This document shows, piece by piece, positions 43,667 through 53,400 of a stretch of 63,750 nt of DNA. The stretch's first letter is position 1, and every line of letters starts with the position of its first letter. The translations under genes were made by a program, and so were the position numbers. Below the pieces are notes generated by a model, which searched no databases, was not told the origin of the DNA, and was given only the letters and a program-made list of their open reading frames with translations. Source of the stretch: Prevotella sp. (GTDB lineage Bacteria > Bacteroidota > Bacteroidia > Bacteroidales > Bacteroidaceae); assembly GCA_017483185.1 (NCBI GenBank), contig JAFULM010000013.1, positions 1 to 63,750 of the forward strand, written 5' to 3'.

Positions 43667-43891
43667 CGCTTTTCGGATGTTTTCATTTATAGGGATTTAT
43701 AGCGTAATACTTCTCAAAAACGCGGATTTTTGAGAAGTATTCGTCGTTTACTTCTCAAAAATGCGGAATTTTGAGAAGTATTCAAATGTTGGAAGACCTC
43801 TCTATTTGCTGTAATAATGTACCTTTTTGCGTTGGCAGCCAATTCCTAAGTGACGACGCAATTGCAAAAGTAAAAGAAAATTGCCTGAATA
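43667..43891. other. Intergenic region with palindromes, no gene seen
   Basis: It contains the right palindrome pair and the upstream region of rpsU. A 65-codon frame at 43771-43968 overlaps the rpsU promoter and shows no protein-like features, so it is not annotated. Confidence 0.6.
43709..43779. repeat. Paired palindromes right of the fic gene
   Basis: Units at 43709-43738 (ACTTCTCAAAAACGCGG...TTTTTGAGAAGT) and 43750-43779 (ACTTCTCAAAAATGCGG...) carry the same spacer word TTCGTCGTTT as the left pair. The unit at 43750 is identical to the left pair's first unit. Confidence 0.85.
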
Positions 43892-43923
43892 TTTGGAAGA
43901 TACGTAAATATGTTGTAATTTTG
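43892..43923 (+). promoter_or_regulatory. rpsU promoter
   Basis: TTTG (43892-43895) and TAATTTTG (43916-43923) with a 20-base spacer. The leader to the rpsU ATG is about 60 bases. Confidence 0.65.
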
Positions 43924-43992
43924 CACCCGCATTTTGTGGCCCTGTGCCCGAAGCATAAGTTTAATTAATTAAAAATTTAAAACCAAAAACAA

Positions 43993-44184
43993 ATGATTAT
44001 TGTACCGGTAAAAGAAGGCGAGAACATCGAGAAGGCCCTCAAGAAGTTTAAGAGAAAGTTTGAAAAGACAGGCGTCGTAAAAGAACTCCGCTCACGTCAG
44101 CAGTTCGACAAACCTTCCGTACTGAAGAGGCTGAAGATGGAACATGCCGTCTACGTACAGAAGATGAGATCTACCGAGGAATAA
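43993..44184 (+). CDS. rpsU: 30S ribosomal protein S21
   Basis: A 63-residue basic protein starting MIIVPVKEGENIEKALKKFK and containing KFEKTGVVKELRSRQQFDKP, the S21 signature. It sits on the platform of the small subunit; in Bacteroidetes it helps hide the anti-Shine-Dalgarno sequence, which fits the weak Shine-Dalgarno sites here. It is the first gene of a probable transcript with the recombinase and hpf. Confidence 0.96.
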   Translation: MIIVPVKEGENIEKALKKFKRKFEKTGVVKELRSRQQFDKPSVLKRLKMEHAVYVQKMRSTEE

Positions 44185-44258
44185 AAAATCCTCGGAAAAT
44201 TTGGTAGTTTGAATAAATTTCCGTAAATTCGTTGCCGAAACCATAAGCGCAACGTTTT

Positions 44259-45143
44259 ATGATGATTGAACAATTTTTGAACTACCTGCGCTACGAGCGG
44301 AATAAATCGCCACTCACGGCGCAGAGTTACGGCGAAGACCTTAGGGCTTTCGAGGCGTACTTCAAAAATTTGGATAGTCATCTCTCTTGGCAGTCGGTCG
44401 ATGCCGATGTCATCCGAGGCTGGATGGAGAGCATGATGGATAAAGGGAACACCGCGACTTCAATCAATAGGAGGTTGAGCGCATTGCGTTCCTTTTTTCG
44501 TTTTGCTCTGACTCACAAACTTGTCGAACGCGATCCGTCATACGTGGTGAGAGGGCCGAAAAGAGCCCGTCCGCTGCCGCAGTTCCTTAAAGAAAGCGAG
44601 ATGGACGAGCTGATCGATGGCGACGGAATGTGGAGCGACGGCTTTAAAGATGTTCGCGCACGTACTATTATAATAATGTTTTATGAGACGGGGCTCCGTC
44701 TCTCCGAATTGGTCGGTCTCGATATCGGGTCTGTGGATTTTTCCGAACAGCAGATAAAGGTAACGGGAAAAGGAAACAAGCAGCGCCTGATACCATTTGG
44801 CGAAGAGCTGGGAAAGGAATTGCTACATTATATAGAAGTGCGTAATGAACTCTTCGGAGCGTCAACCGGAGCTTTGTTTGTGACAGAAAAGGGTCATAGG
44901 ATGAACAGTACTCAGGTTCGATATGAGGTCAAGAAGAACGTTTCGAGAGTGTCGTCTCTCAAAAAGCGTACGCCGCATGTTCTCCGTCATACGTTTGCGA
45001 CGGCGATGTTGAACAACGGTGCCGGGTTGGAAAGCGTAAGGAAGCTGTTGGGGCACGAAAGTGTCAAGACGACGGAGGTGTACACACACACCACGTTTGA
45101 ACAGCTCAAGAGAGTTTATAAAAAAGCCCACCCGAGGGCATAA
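44259..45143 (+). CDS. Tyrosine recombinase, XerC/XerD type
   Basis: This 294-residue protein has an N-terminal SAM-like core-binding domain (FLNYLRYERNKSPLTAQSYG, about 1-90) and a catalytic domain with Arg in YETGLRLSELVGLD, Lys in VTGKGNKQRL, HVLRHTFAT (His-x-x-Arg), His in LGHESVKTTEVYTHTT and the nucleophile Tyr (VYTHT). Length and sequence fit the housekeeping Xer family for chromosome dimer resolution. The rpsU-xer-hpf order is typical in Bacteroidales, so it is not an island integrase. Start MMIEQ leaves two possible ATGs. Confidence 0.9.
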   Translation: MMIEQFLNYLRYERNKSPLTAQSYGEDLRAFEAYFKNLDSHLSWQSVDADVIRGWMESMMDKGNTATSINRRLSALRSFFRFALTHKLVERDPSYVVRGPKRARPLPQFLKESEMDELIDGDGMWSDGFKDVRARTIIIMFYETGLRLSELVGLDIGSVDFSEQQIKVTGKGNKQRLIPFGEELGKELLHYIEVRNELFGASTGALFVTEKGHRMNSTQVRYEVKKNVSRVSSLKKRTPHVLRHTFATAMLNNGAGLESVRKLLGHESVKTTEVYTHTTFEQLKRVYKKAHPRA

Positions 45144-45167
45144 CCTTTAAAAAAACAGGAGGGAACT

Positions 45168-45467
45168 ATGGAAATTAAGATTCAGTCAATTCGTTTTGAC
45201 GCTACCGAAAAGTTACAGGCGTTTATCGAGAAGAAAGTCGCCAAGTTAGAGAAATCATACGAAGATATTCAGAAAGTAGAGGTGCAATTGAAGGTTGTAA
45301 AACCCGCAACGGCTCAAAACAAGGAGGTTAGTCTTACGGTCACGGTCCCCGGAAACACACTTTTCGTGGAGAAGGTGAGTGACTCGTTTGAGGAAAGTAC
45401 AGACCTCTGTGTAGACTCAATGCGGGTTCAACTGCAGAAATTCAAGGAAAAATTAAGGAATTACTAA
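45168..45467 (+). CDS. hpf: Ribosome hibernation promoting factor (HPF/RaiA family)
   Basis: This 99-residue protein of the short HPF type begins MEIKIQSIRFDATEKLQAFI, followed by KKVAKLEKSYEDIQKVEVQL and the basic C-terminal helix (VQLQKFKEKLRNY). It binds the small ribosomal subunit when growth slows. An AGGAGGG-like sequence (about 45157) lies nine bases upstream, one of the few strong Shine-Dalgarno-like sites in the window. Confidence 0.93.
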   Translation: MEIKIQSIRFDATEKLQAFIEKKVAKLEKSYEDIQKVEVQLKVVKPATAQNKEVSLTVTVPGNTLFVEKVSDSFEESTDLCVDSMRVQLQKFKEKLRNY

Positions 45468-45484
45468 AAAAAACCTTGAAAAGT

Positions 45485-45515
45485 TTTGGTAATTAAAAAA
45501 TAATGCATACCTTTG
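45485..45515 (+). promoter_or_regulatory. Consensus promoter of the tRNA-tuf transcript
   Basis: TTTG (45485-45488), 19 bases, TACCTTTG (45508-45515): an exact match to the Bacteroidetes consensus. Transcription should start near 45522 and cover four tRNAs and tuf. Confidence 0.8.
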
Positions 45516-45570
45516 CAACCGTTTTCCAACAGACCGTAAATCTCACGTAAGAGAGCGGTTGCGAAGGAAT

Positions 45571-45644
45571 GCCTCTTTAGCTCAGTTGGCCAGAGCACGT
45601 GATTTGTAATCTCGGGGTCGTTGGTTCGAATCCGACAAGAGGCT
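45571..45644 (+). tRNA. tRNA-Thr (TGT)
   Basis: Acceptor GCCTCTT pairs with AAGAGGC, T-loop GGTTCGAATCC, anticodon loop TTTGTAA. The anticodon stem has one T-T mismatch (CGTGA/TCTCG). CCA is not encoded. First of four tRNAs ahead of tuf. Confidence 0.95.
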
Positions 45645-45710
45645 CAAGAGAGATTCAAGGATAGACAGAGGTCAATCTACAGAGAGGCGAAACAGAAAAC
45701 AAATTTTGAA

Positions 45711-45793
45711 GGGTGGTTACCAGAGTGGCCAAATGGGGCAGACTGTAAATCTGCTGTCTTTCGACTTCGGTGGTTCGAATCCATCACCACCCA
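45711..45793 (+). tRNA. tRNA-Tyr (GTA)
   Basis: Acceptor GGGTGGT/ACCACCC, anticodon loop CTGTAAA with GTA, and the long variable arm (TGTCTTTCGACTTCGG) expected for tRNA-Tyr. Eighty-three bases. Confidence 0.95.
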
Positions 45794-45811
45794 CTCCTTA
45801 AAAAGGAGTTT

Positions 45812-45884
45812 GCGGAAATAGCTCAGTTGATAGAGCACTAGCCTTCCAAGCTGGGGGTCGCGGGTTTGAGCCCCGTTTTCCGCT
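45812..45884 (+). tRNA. tRNA-Gly (TCC)
   Basis: Acceptor GCGGAAA/TTTCCGC, anticodon loop CTTCCAA with TCC, T-arm GGGTTTGAGCCCC. The T-loop has TTTGAGC in place of the common TTCGAAT. Confidence 0.95.
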
Positions 45885-45891
45885 CTATGTT

Positions 45892-45963
<72 letters not shown>

Positions 45964-46013
45964 CTAAAAACAAAAATCAAGATTATTCATTAAAATAAAT
46001 AAACTAATAAGCT

Positions 46014-47207
46014 ATGGCTAAAGAGCAATTTGTGCGCACCAAACCGCACGTAAACATTGGAACTATCGGTCACGTTGACCATGGTAAGACAACTCTGACC
46101 GCTGCCATCTCTAAGGTTCTTCACGAGAAGGGATTCGGTGGCGAGGACGTTAAGTCTTTTGATCAGATTGATAATGCTCCTGAGGAGAAAGAGCGTGGTA
46201 TCACCATCAATACTTCTCACATCGAGTATGAGACAGAAAAGCGTCACTATGCTCACGTAGACTGCCCGGGTCACGCCGACTACGTTAAGAACATGGTTAC
46301 TGGTGCTGCTCAGATGGATGGTGCTATCATCGTAGTTGCTGCTACTGACGGTCCTATGCCTCAGACACGTGAGCACGTGCTTCTCGCTCGTCAGGTGAAC
46401 GTTCCGCGTCTTGTCGTATTCCTGAACAAGTGTGATATGGTTGAGGATGAGGAGATGCTTGAGCTCGTTGAGATGGAAATGCGTGAGTTGCTCGATCAGT
46501 ATGAGTTCGATGGCGACAATACTCCTATCATCCGCGGTTCTGCACTTGGTGCTCTGAACGGTGTTGCTAAGTGGGAAGATAAGGTTATGGAGTTGATGGA
46601 CGCTTGCGATACATGGATCCAGGAGCCTCCCCGTGCTACCGACAAACCTTTCTTGATGCCTGTTGAGGACGTATTCTCTATCACAGGTCGTGGTACTGTT
46701 GCTACAGGACGTATCGAGACTGGTGTTATCCACGTAGGTGATGAGGTTGAGCTGCTCGGTCTTGGTGAGGACAAGAAGTCTGTCGTTACAGGTGTCGAGA
46801 TGTTCCGTAAGCTCCTTGATGAGGGTCAGGCTGGTGATAACGTAGGTCTGCTTCTCCGTGGTATCGACAAGAATGAAATCAAGCGTGGTATGGTGCTCTG
46901 CCATCCGGGACAGATTAAGCCGTTCAAGAAGTTCAAGGCTTCTATCTACGTTCTGAAGAAGGAAGAGGGTGGACGTCACACTCCGTTCGGAAACAAGTAT
47001 CGTCCTCAGTTCTACCTCCGTACAATGGACTGCACCGGTGAGATTCATCTGCCGGAGGGCGTAGAAATGGTAATGCCTGGTGATAACGTTGAGATCACTG
47101 TTGAGCTTATCTACGCTGTGGCTTTGAACACTGGTCTGCGTTTCGCTATCCGCGAGGGTGGTCGTACGGTAGGTTCTGGTCAGATCACAGAAATCATCGA
47201 CGATTAA
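46014..47207 (+). CDS. tuf: Elongation factor Tu
   Basis: This 397-residue GTPase carries G1 GHVDHGKT (19-26), the effector region [14 protein letters not shown]3 DCPGHADY, G4 NKCD and G5 GSALGAL, then domains 2 and 3. It delivers aminoacyl-tRNA to the ribosome. It is expressed with four upstream tRNAs, an order resembling E. coli thrU-tyrU-glyT-thrT-tufB. Codon use is strongly biased (GGT, CGT, CTT/CTC), as expected for a very highly expressed gene. A hairpin follows (47248-47275). Confidence 0.99.
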   Translation: MAKEQFVRTKPHVNIGTIGHVDHGKTTLTAAISKVLHEKGFGGEDVKSFDQIDNAPEEKERGITINTSHIEYETEKRHYAHVDCPGHADYVKNMVTGAAQMDGAIIVVAATDGPMPQTREHVLLARQVNVPRLVVFLNKCDMVEDEEMLELVEMEMRELLDQYEFDGDNTPIIRGSALGALNGVAKWEDKVMELMDACDTWIQEPPRATDKPFLMPVEDVFSITGRGTVATGRIETGVIHVGDEVELLGLGEDKKSVVTGVEMFRKLLDEGQAGDNVGLLLRGIDKNEIKRGMVLCHPGQIKPFKKFKASIYVLKKEEGGRHTPFGNKYRPQFYLRTMDCTGEIHLPEGVEMVMPGDNVEITVELIYAVALNTGLRFAIREGGRTVGSGQITEIIDD

Positions 47208-47247
47208 TGAACGTCCCGGTCTAATCATTAAGACCGCAAAAATAAAA

Positions 47248-47275
47248 AGGTTTCCATCAGCAACGGTGGAAACCT
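47248..47275 (+). terminator. Hairpin after tuf
   Basis: AGGTTTCCA and TGGAAACCT form a 9-bp stem followed by ATTTT. It precedes tRNA-Trp by five bases and could be a terminator or an RNA-processing signal. Confidence 0.55.
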
Positions 47276-47280
47276 ATTTT

Positions 47281-47353
47281 ACGGGATTAGCTCAGTTGGT
47301 AGAGCACTGGTCTCCAAAACCAGGTGTCGGGAGTTCGAGCCTCTCATCCCGTG
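47281..47353 (+). tRNA. tRNA-Trp (CCA)
   Basis: Acceptor ACGGGAT/ATCCCGT, anticodon loop CTCCAAA with CCA, T-loop TTCGAGC. It sits directly upstream of secE, the usual arrangement. Confidence 0.96.
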
Positions 47354-47371
47354 CTAAAAAAGAATAAGAAT

Positions 47372-47563
47372 ATGTTCACTAAAATAGTAAACTATTGCAA
47401 GGTTTGTTATGACGAACTTGCGCATAATACTACTTGGCCTACCAGCGCTGAGCTCATGCACAATGCAGTGGTCGTTTTGTCAGCTTCCCTGATTATTGCA
47501 TTGGTCGTATGGGTAATGGATACGGTGTTTAAGTCTGTCATGAGTTTTGTTTATCCATCCTAA
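47372..47563 (+). CDS. secE: Protein translocase subunit SecE
   Basis: This 63-residue protein has an N-terminal amphipathic helix (YCKVCYDELAHNTTWPT, with the conserved WPT) and one transmembrane helix (VVVLSASLIIALVVWVMDTVF). It is the short, single-helix SecE that clamps SecY. I use the ATG at 47372; in-frame codons upstream overlap tRNA-Trp. Followed by nusG after 20 bases. Confidence 0.93.
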   Translation: MFTKIVNYCKVCYDELAHNTTWPTSAELMHNAVVVLSASLIIALVVWVMDTVFKSVMSFVYPS

Positions 47564-47583
47564 ATTAAATTCGTTTATTTGAG

Positions 47584-48129
47584 ATGTCTGAGACAGGAAT
47601 GAAATGGTATGTCCTTCGTGCCGTTAGTGGAAAGGAAGCAAAAGTCAAGGAATATCTTGACGCAGCAATCAAACACGATGAAGTATTGTCTGCTAATGTT
47701 AGTCAGGTTCTCCTGCCTACGGAAAAGTATGCAATGCTTCGTAACGGTAAGCGTGTAATCAAAGAGAAACTCTTTCTCCCCGGTTATGTGCTCATAGAGG
47801 CAAACCTTCAGGGCGAAGTGGCGCACACGTTGCGCTTTATGCCGAATGTTTTGGGTTTCTTGGGTGGATTGGATAATCCGACTCCCATACGTCAGGCTGA
47901 TATCAACCGCATCCTTGGAACTGCCGAAGAGACAATGATAGAGAGCGTTGACACCAATGTTCCCTATTGTGTCGATGAGACGGTTAAGGTGACGGAAGGA
48001 CCTTTCAGCGGTTTCAGTGGAGTGATTGAAGAAGTCAATGCCGAGAAACGTAAGTTGAAGGTTATGGTCAAGATCTTCGGACGTAAGACTCCGTTAGAGT
48101 TAGGTTTTATGCAAGTTGAAAAAGAATAA
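47584..48129 (+). CDS. nusG: Transcription termination/antitermination factor NusG
   Basis: This 181-residue protein has an NGN domain (WYVLRAVSGKEAKVKEYLDA, LFLPGYVLIEANL, FLGGLDNPTPI) and a C-terminal KOW domain (VTEGPFSGFSGVIEEVNAEK). It binds RNA polymerase and links transcription to translation or Rho. Gene order secE-nusG-rplK is standard. Confidence 0.96.
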   Translation: MSETGMKWYVLRAVSGKEAKVKEYLDAAIKHDEVLSANVSQVLLPTEKYAMLRNGKRVIKEKLFLPGYVLIEANLQGEVAHTLRFMPNVLGFLGGLDNPTPIRQADINRILGTAEETMIESVDTNVPYCVDETVKVTEGPFSGFSGVIEEVNAEKRKLKVMVKIFGRKTPLELGFMQVEKE

Positions 48130-48223
48130 GGTGTAATATTGTTACGGTACGCCGAGTTCTTTATAATGGCCGAGCGGATAATCTCCGCAGGCTCACACAA
48201 TCAAATTAATTATTAATAAAGAA

Positions 48224-48664
48224 ATGGCTAAAGAAGTTGCTGGATTAATCAAATTACAGATTAAAGGTGGCGCTGCGAATCCCTCACCTCCAGTAGGACC
48301 TGCTCTGGGTTCTAAAGGTATCAATATCATGGGATTCTGCAAGGAGTTCAACGCCAGAACCCAGGATAAGGCTGGAAAGATTCTTCCTGTCGTTATCACT
48401 TACTATGCAGACAAGTCTTTCAGCTTTGTAATCAAGACTCCTCCTGCTGCTGTACAGCTCATGGAGGCAGCCAAGATCAAGGGTGGTTCTGCACAGCCTA
48501 ATCGCAAGAAGGTTGCTTCTGTAACCTGGGATCAGGTTAGAACTATCGCAGAAGATAAGATGAGCGACTTGAACTGCTTTACGGTTGAATCAGCCATGCG
48601 TCTGATTGCCGGTACAGCAAGAAGTATGGGTATCACTGTACAAGGGGAGTTCCCTGGTAAATAA
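48224..48664 (+). CDS. rplK: 50S ribosomal protein L11
   Basis: A 146-residue protein starting [20 protein letters not shown] with [20 protein letters not shown], the L11 N-terminal signature, and a C-terminal rRNA-binding domain ([12 protein letters not shown]). It forms the stalk base of the large subunit. First of the rplKAJL group. Confidence 0.98.
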   Translation: MAKEVAGLIKLQIKGGAANPSPPVGPALGSKGINIMGFCKEFNARTQDKAGKILPVVITYYADKSFSFVIKTPPAAVQLMEAAKIKGGSAQPNRKKVASVTWDQVRTIAEDKMSDLNCFTVESAMRLIAGTARSMGITVQGEFPGK

Positions 48665-48685
48665 TTAATAACTTCAATTAAGACA

Positions 48686-49378
48686 ATGAGTAAACTGACA
48701 AAAAATCAAAAGTTGGTAGCTGATAAGGTTGAAGCAGGGAAAGCATACTCTTTGAAAGAAGCCTCAGAGTTGGTCAAGGAAATTACCACGACCAAGTTTG
48801 ACGCTTCGCTTGATATTGACGTACGCTTGGGCGTAGACCCGCGTAAGGCCAACCAGATGGTTCGTGGCGTTGTGTCACTGCCTCATGGTACAGGTAAGGT
48901 TACGCGTGTGCTCTGCCTCTGTACACCCGATGCTGAAGCTGCTGCCAAAGAGGCAGGTGCCGACTATGTAGGTCTCGATGAGTATATCGAGAAGATAAAG
49001 GGCGGCTGGACAGACATTGACGTTATCATCACGATGCCGTCATGCATGGGCAAGATCGGTCCTCTGGGTCGTGTGCTCGGTCCTCGCGGACTTATGCCTA
49101 ACCCGAAGAGTGGCACGGTTACAATGGATGTGGCCAAGGCCGTCAAAGAGGTTAAGCAGGGTAAGATAGACTTCAAGGTTGACAAGGCCGGTATCGTGCA
49201 TGCGTCAATCGGTAAGGTCTCTTTCGACGCTGAGAAGATTTTTGATAATGCAAAGGAGTTTATCCAGACCATTATCAAGTTGAAGCCTGCTGCTGCAAAA
49301 GGTACATATCTTAAGAGTATCTTTATCTCAAGCACTATGAGTATGGGTATCAAGGTAGATCCTAAATCAGTTGAATAA
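48686..49378 (+). CDS. rplA: 50S ribosomal protein L1
   Basis: A 230-residue two-domain L1 protein with [40 protein letters not shown] and [11 protein letters not shown]. It binds 23S rRNA at the mobile L1 stalk and in other bacteria represses its own operon. Starts 21 bases after rplK. Confidence 0.98.
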   Translation: MSKLTKNQKLVADKVEAGKAYSLKEASELVKEITTTKFDASLDIDVRLGVDPRKANQMVRGVVSLPHGTGKVTRVLCLCTPDAEAAAKEAGADYVGLDEYIEKIKGGWTDIDVIITMPSCMGKIGPLGRVLGPRGLMPNPKSGTVTMDVAKAVKEVKQGKIDFKVDKAGIVHASIGKVSFDAEKIFDNAKEFIQTIIKLKPAAAKGTYLKSIFISSTMSMGIKVDPKSVE

Positions 49379-49398
49379 CTCGTTAAAAGTTTAGTAAA

Positions 49399-49917
49399 AT
49401 GAAAAAGGAAGTAAAAGATACTATCATCGTAGAACTTGGAGAGAAACTGAAGGCATATCCTCATTTCTATCTGGTGGACATCACCGGACTGAATGCAGAG
49501 AAGACAAGTGATCTCCGCCGCAAGTGCTTCAAGAACGAAATCAAAATGATTGTTGTGAAGAATACTCTTCTTCACAGAGCATTTATGGCTTCGGATATAG
49601 ATTTTGAACCGCTTTACGGTTGCTTGAAAGGAAACACTGCTGTGCTGTTCTGCAACACAGCCAATGTTCCGGCTAAGTTGCTCAAGGAATATACAAAAGA
49701 AGGTATCCCCGCTCTGAAGGCTGCGTATGCAGAAGAGAGCATCTTCGTGGGTGCTGATAAACTTGAGGAGCTTGCTGCTCTCAAGAGCAAGAACGAACTT
49801 ATCGCAGAAGTTGTGGCTTTGCTGCAGTCTCCGACAAAGAACGTCGTTTCTGCTCTGCAATCAGGTGCAAACACCATTCATGGTGTGCTGAAGACCTTAG
49901 GCGAGCGTCCTGAATAA
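49399..49917 (+). CDS. rplJ: 50S ribosomal protein L10
   Basis: A 172-residue protein (MKKEVKDTIIVELGEKLKAY, LRRKCFKNEIKMIVVKNTLL) with the C-terminal helix (SALQSGANTIHGVLKTLGER) that binds L7/L12 dimers. Only 20 bases separate it from rplA, so the classical long rplJ leader is absent here. Confidence 0.97.
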   Translation: MKKEVKDTIIVELGEKLKAYPHFYLVDITGLNAEKTSDLRRKCFKNEIKMIVVKNTLLHRAFMASDIDFEPLYGCLKGNTAVLFCNTANVPAKLLKEYTKEGIPALKAAYAEESIFVGADKLEELAALKSKNELIAEVVALLQSPTKNVVSALQSGANTIHGVLKTLGERPE

Positions 49918-49989
49918 AAAGGAAGATGTCTGAAAAGATGTCAAAGGTCATAGTAAATCAAATTTAAAAACATTAAAAATTAGAATAAA

Positions 49990-50370
49990 ATGGCAGATAT
50001 CAAAGCTATTGCTGAAGAGTTAGTAAATCTTACAGTTAAGGAAGTAAACGAGTTGGCAACAGTCCTGAAGGACGAGTATGGAATTGAGCCCGCTGCTGCA
50101 GCTGTTGCTGTTGCTGCTGGTCCTGCTGCTGGTGGCGCTGCTGCTGAGGCAGAAGAGAAGACTTCTTTCGACGTAGTTCTGAAAGAGGCCGGTGCAGCTA
50201 AGCTGCAGGTTGTAAAGGCCGTTAAGGAGGCTTGTGGTCTCGGTCTGAAGGAGGCTAAGGATCTCGTAGACGGTGCTCCTTCTACACTGAAGGAAGGCAT
50301 GTCTAAGGACGAGGCCGAGAACCTGAAGAAGACTATCGAGGCTGCTGGCGCCGTAGTTGAGCTCAAGTAA
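49990..50370 (+). CDS. rplL: 50S ribosomal protein L7/L12
   Basis: A 126-residue protein with an N-terminal dimerisation helix pair ([19 protein letters not shown]), an Ala/Gly hinge ([15 protein letters not shown]) and the C-terminal factor-binding domain ([20 protein letters not shown]). It forms the flexible stalk that recruits translation GTPases. Confidence 0.98.
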   Translation: MADIKAIAEELVNLTVKEVNELATVLKDEYGIEPAAAAVAVAAGPAAGGAAAEAEEKTSFDVVLKEAGAAKLQVVKAVKEACGLGLKEAKDLVDGAPSTLKEGMSKDEAENLKKTIEAAGAVVELK

Positions 50371-50392
50371 TATAAGCGCACAACGATAATAT

Positions 50393-50432
50393 TGGTTAAG
50401 AATCTCTAAGTAGGAGATTCTTAACCTTTTGT
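50393..50432 (+). terminator. Hairpin between rplL and rpoB (possible attenuator)
   Basis: GGTTAAGAATCTC and its perfect complement GAGATTCTTAACC enclose seven bases and are followed by TTTTGTG. This 13-bp stem 62 bases before rpoB fits a partial terminator or RNase III site that lowers rpoBC expression relative to rplL, as known in E. coli. Confidence 0.75.
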
Positions 50433-50493
50433 GTCTTAATAAAAGACCGCATCCGACTAATAGGACTATTAGTCCAAACAAGATAAACATTTT

Positions 50494-53400
50494 ATGGCTT
50501 CAAAATTAGTAGATAACAGAGTAAACTTTGGCAGCGTCAAGAATCCGATGCCGTTTCCGGACTTTCTCGATGTGCAATTAAAGTCTTTCAAAGACTTCCT
50601 GCAGTTGGACACTCCGCCTGAGGAACGCAAGAATGACGGTTTGTATAAGGTGTTCTCAGAGAACTTCCCTATCACCGACACACGTAATAATTTCGTTCTT
50701 GAGTTCTTGGATTACTATATAGACCCGCCCCGTTATTCCATAGACGAATGTCTGGAGCGTGGCCTTACATATAGCGTACCCTTGAAGGCTAAGCTGAAAT
50801 TGTATTGTACAGATCCGGACCATGAGGATTTCGGCACGGTGATTCAAGACGTGTTCCTTGGCCCTATTCCTTATATGACGGCAAACGGAACATTTGTCAT
50901 CAATGGTGCAGAGCGCGTTGTCGTGTCTCAGTTGCACCGTTCACCGGGCGTGTTCTTCGGTCAGAGCGTGCATGCAAACGGCTCACTGCTTTATTCCGCA
51001 CGTATCATACCGTTTAAAGGTTCGTGGATAGAATTTGCTACGGACATCAACAACGTTATGTATGCTTATATCGACCGTAAGAAGAAATTGCCTGTTACTA
51101 CTTTGTTGCGTGCCATTGGTTTTGAGACAGACAAGGATGTGCTTCAGATCTTTGATTTGGCAGAGGAAATCAAGGTCAACAAGACAAGTGTAAAGAAAGC
51201 CATCGGCCGTAAATTGGCCGCACGTGTCTTGAAGAGTTGGAATGAGGATTTTGTGGATGAGGATACCGGCGAGGTTGTTTCCATTGAGCGTAACGAGGTG
51301 ATAATGGAGCGTGAGACGGAAATCACCGAGGACAATATGACCGAAATCCTTGAAAGTGGTGCCCAGACAATCCTCATTCATAAGGATGAGACTGTCGCAC
51401 AAGACTTCTCCATCATCTTCAACACATTACAGAAGGACCCGAGCAACTCTGAAAAAGAGGCCGTGCTCTACATCTACCGTCAGTTGCGTAATGCCGATCC
51501 GGCAGACGACGCGAGTGCACGAGAAGTCATACAAAACCTGTTCTTCTCGGACAAGCGTTATGACTTGGGTGATGTGGGCCGTTACCGCATTAACAAGAAG
51601 TTGGGTTTGGACACCGATATGGATGTTCGTGTGCTCACAAAAGAAGATATTATTGAGATTATCAAGTATCTTATCCAGCTTATCAACTCAAAGGCTACCG
51701 TTGATGATATCGACCACTTGTCGAACCGTCGTGTGCGCACCGTTGGCGAACAGTTGAGCAATCAGTTCTCCATTGGTCTTGCACGTATGAGCCGTACCAT
51801 CCGTGAGCGTATGAACGTACGTGACAACGAGGTGTTCACTCCGACGGATCTTATTAATGCAAAAACAATATCAAGCGTCATAAATACTTTCTTCGGTACC
51901 AATCCGCTATCGCAGTTTATGGACCAGACCAACCCGTTGGCAGAGGTAACCCATAAGCGTCGTTTGTCGGCTCTTGGTCCCGGCGGTCTGTCACGTGAGC
52001 GTGCAGGATTTGAGGTGCGTGACGTTCACTATACTCACTATGGCCGTCTCTGTCCTATTGAGAGCCCGGAAGGTCCGAACATCGGACTTATCTCTTCACT
52101 TTGTGTATATGCAAAGATTAACGAGCTCGGCTTTATTGAAACACCGTATCGCAAGGTAGAGAACGGTATTGCCAATCTGAAGAACGAAGACGTCGTTTAT
52201 CTCACGGCAGAAGAAGAGGAAGACCACATCATCGGTCAGGGTAATGCACCGCTGAATGATGACGGTACGTTCATCCGCGACGTTGTCAAGTGTCGTCAGG
52301 ATGCGGACTTCCCTGTCGTTCCGCCGTCTGACGTTGACCTTATGGACGTCTCTCCGCAGCAGATTGCCTCTATCGCTGCCTCGCTCATTCCGTTCCTTGA
52401 GCACGATGATGCCCACCGTGCGCTGATGGGATCTAACATGATGCGCCAGGCCGTTCCGTTGCTTCACAACGAAGCTCCGATTGTCGGAACCGGCATAGAG
52501 AAGCAGGTTTGTGAGGATTCCCGCACTATGATTACTGCTGAAGGTGATGGCGTTGTGGAATATGTTGATGCGACAACCATCCGTATTCTTTATGACCGTA
52601 CGGAAGACGAAGAGTTCGTAAGCTTCGAACCAGCGCTCAAAGAATATCGCATACCGAAGTTCCGTCGGACCAACCAGAATATGACAATCGACTTGCGTCC
52701 GATGTGTAATAAGGGACAGCGTGTCAAGAAGGGCGATATTCTCACAGAAGGATATGCAACAGAGAACGGTGAGTTGGCTCTCGGCCGTAACCTCCTCGTT
52801 GCTTACATGCCTTGGAAGGGTTACAACTATGAGGACGCCATCGTGCTCAACGAGCGTATTGTTCGTGACGATGTGCTCACATCAGTGCACGTTGATGAAT
52901 ATTCTTTGGATGTACGTGAGACAAAACGTGGTGTGGAAGAGTTCACCAGCGATATTCCCAATGTCAGTGAGGAAGCCACCAAAGACCTTGACGACAATGG
53001 AATTATCCGTGTCGGAGCACGTGTCGAGCCGGGTGACATCCTCATTGGAAAGATCTCTCCGAAAGGAGAGAGTGATCCTTCACCTGAGGAAAAACTGCTC
53101 CGCGCCATCTTCGGTGATAAGGCCGGTGATGTGAAGGATTCTTCACTCAAGGCCAATCCGTCGCTGACAGGTGTTGTTATTGACAAGAAACTGTTTGCCC
53201 GTGCGATTAAGACCCGTCAGACAAAGCAGCAGGATAAGGTTGTCTTGGCTAAGATTGACGAGGAATACGAGGCAAAGGTTGAAGATCTGAAAGACATTTT
53301 GGTAGACAAACTTCTTACCCTTACAGAAGATAAGGTTTCACAAGGTGTCAAGGATTATACCGGTGCCGAGATTATAACAAAGGGAACGAAATTCACCGTT

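Noticed and set aside
43771-43968. 65-codon frame before rpsU
   Set aside because: It starts inside a palindrome, spans the rpsU promoter and has no homolog-like features.
44259-45143. Tyrosine recombinase as integrase of the AT-rich block
   Set aside because: It is in the usual rpsU-xer-hpf setting, has Xer length and composition like its core neighbours, and no attachment-site duplication is seen at the tRNA genes.
45990-47228. 412-codon frame antisense to tuf
   Set aside because: Codon bias of the highly expressed tuf gene leaves the opposite strand open by chance; the product has no protein-like features.
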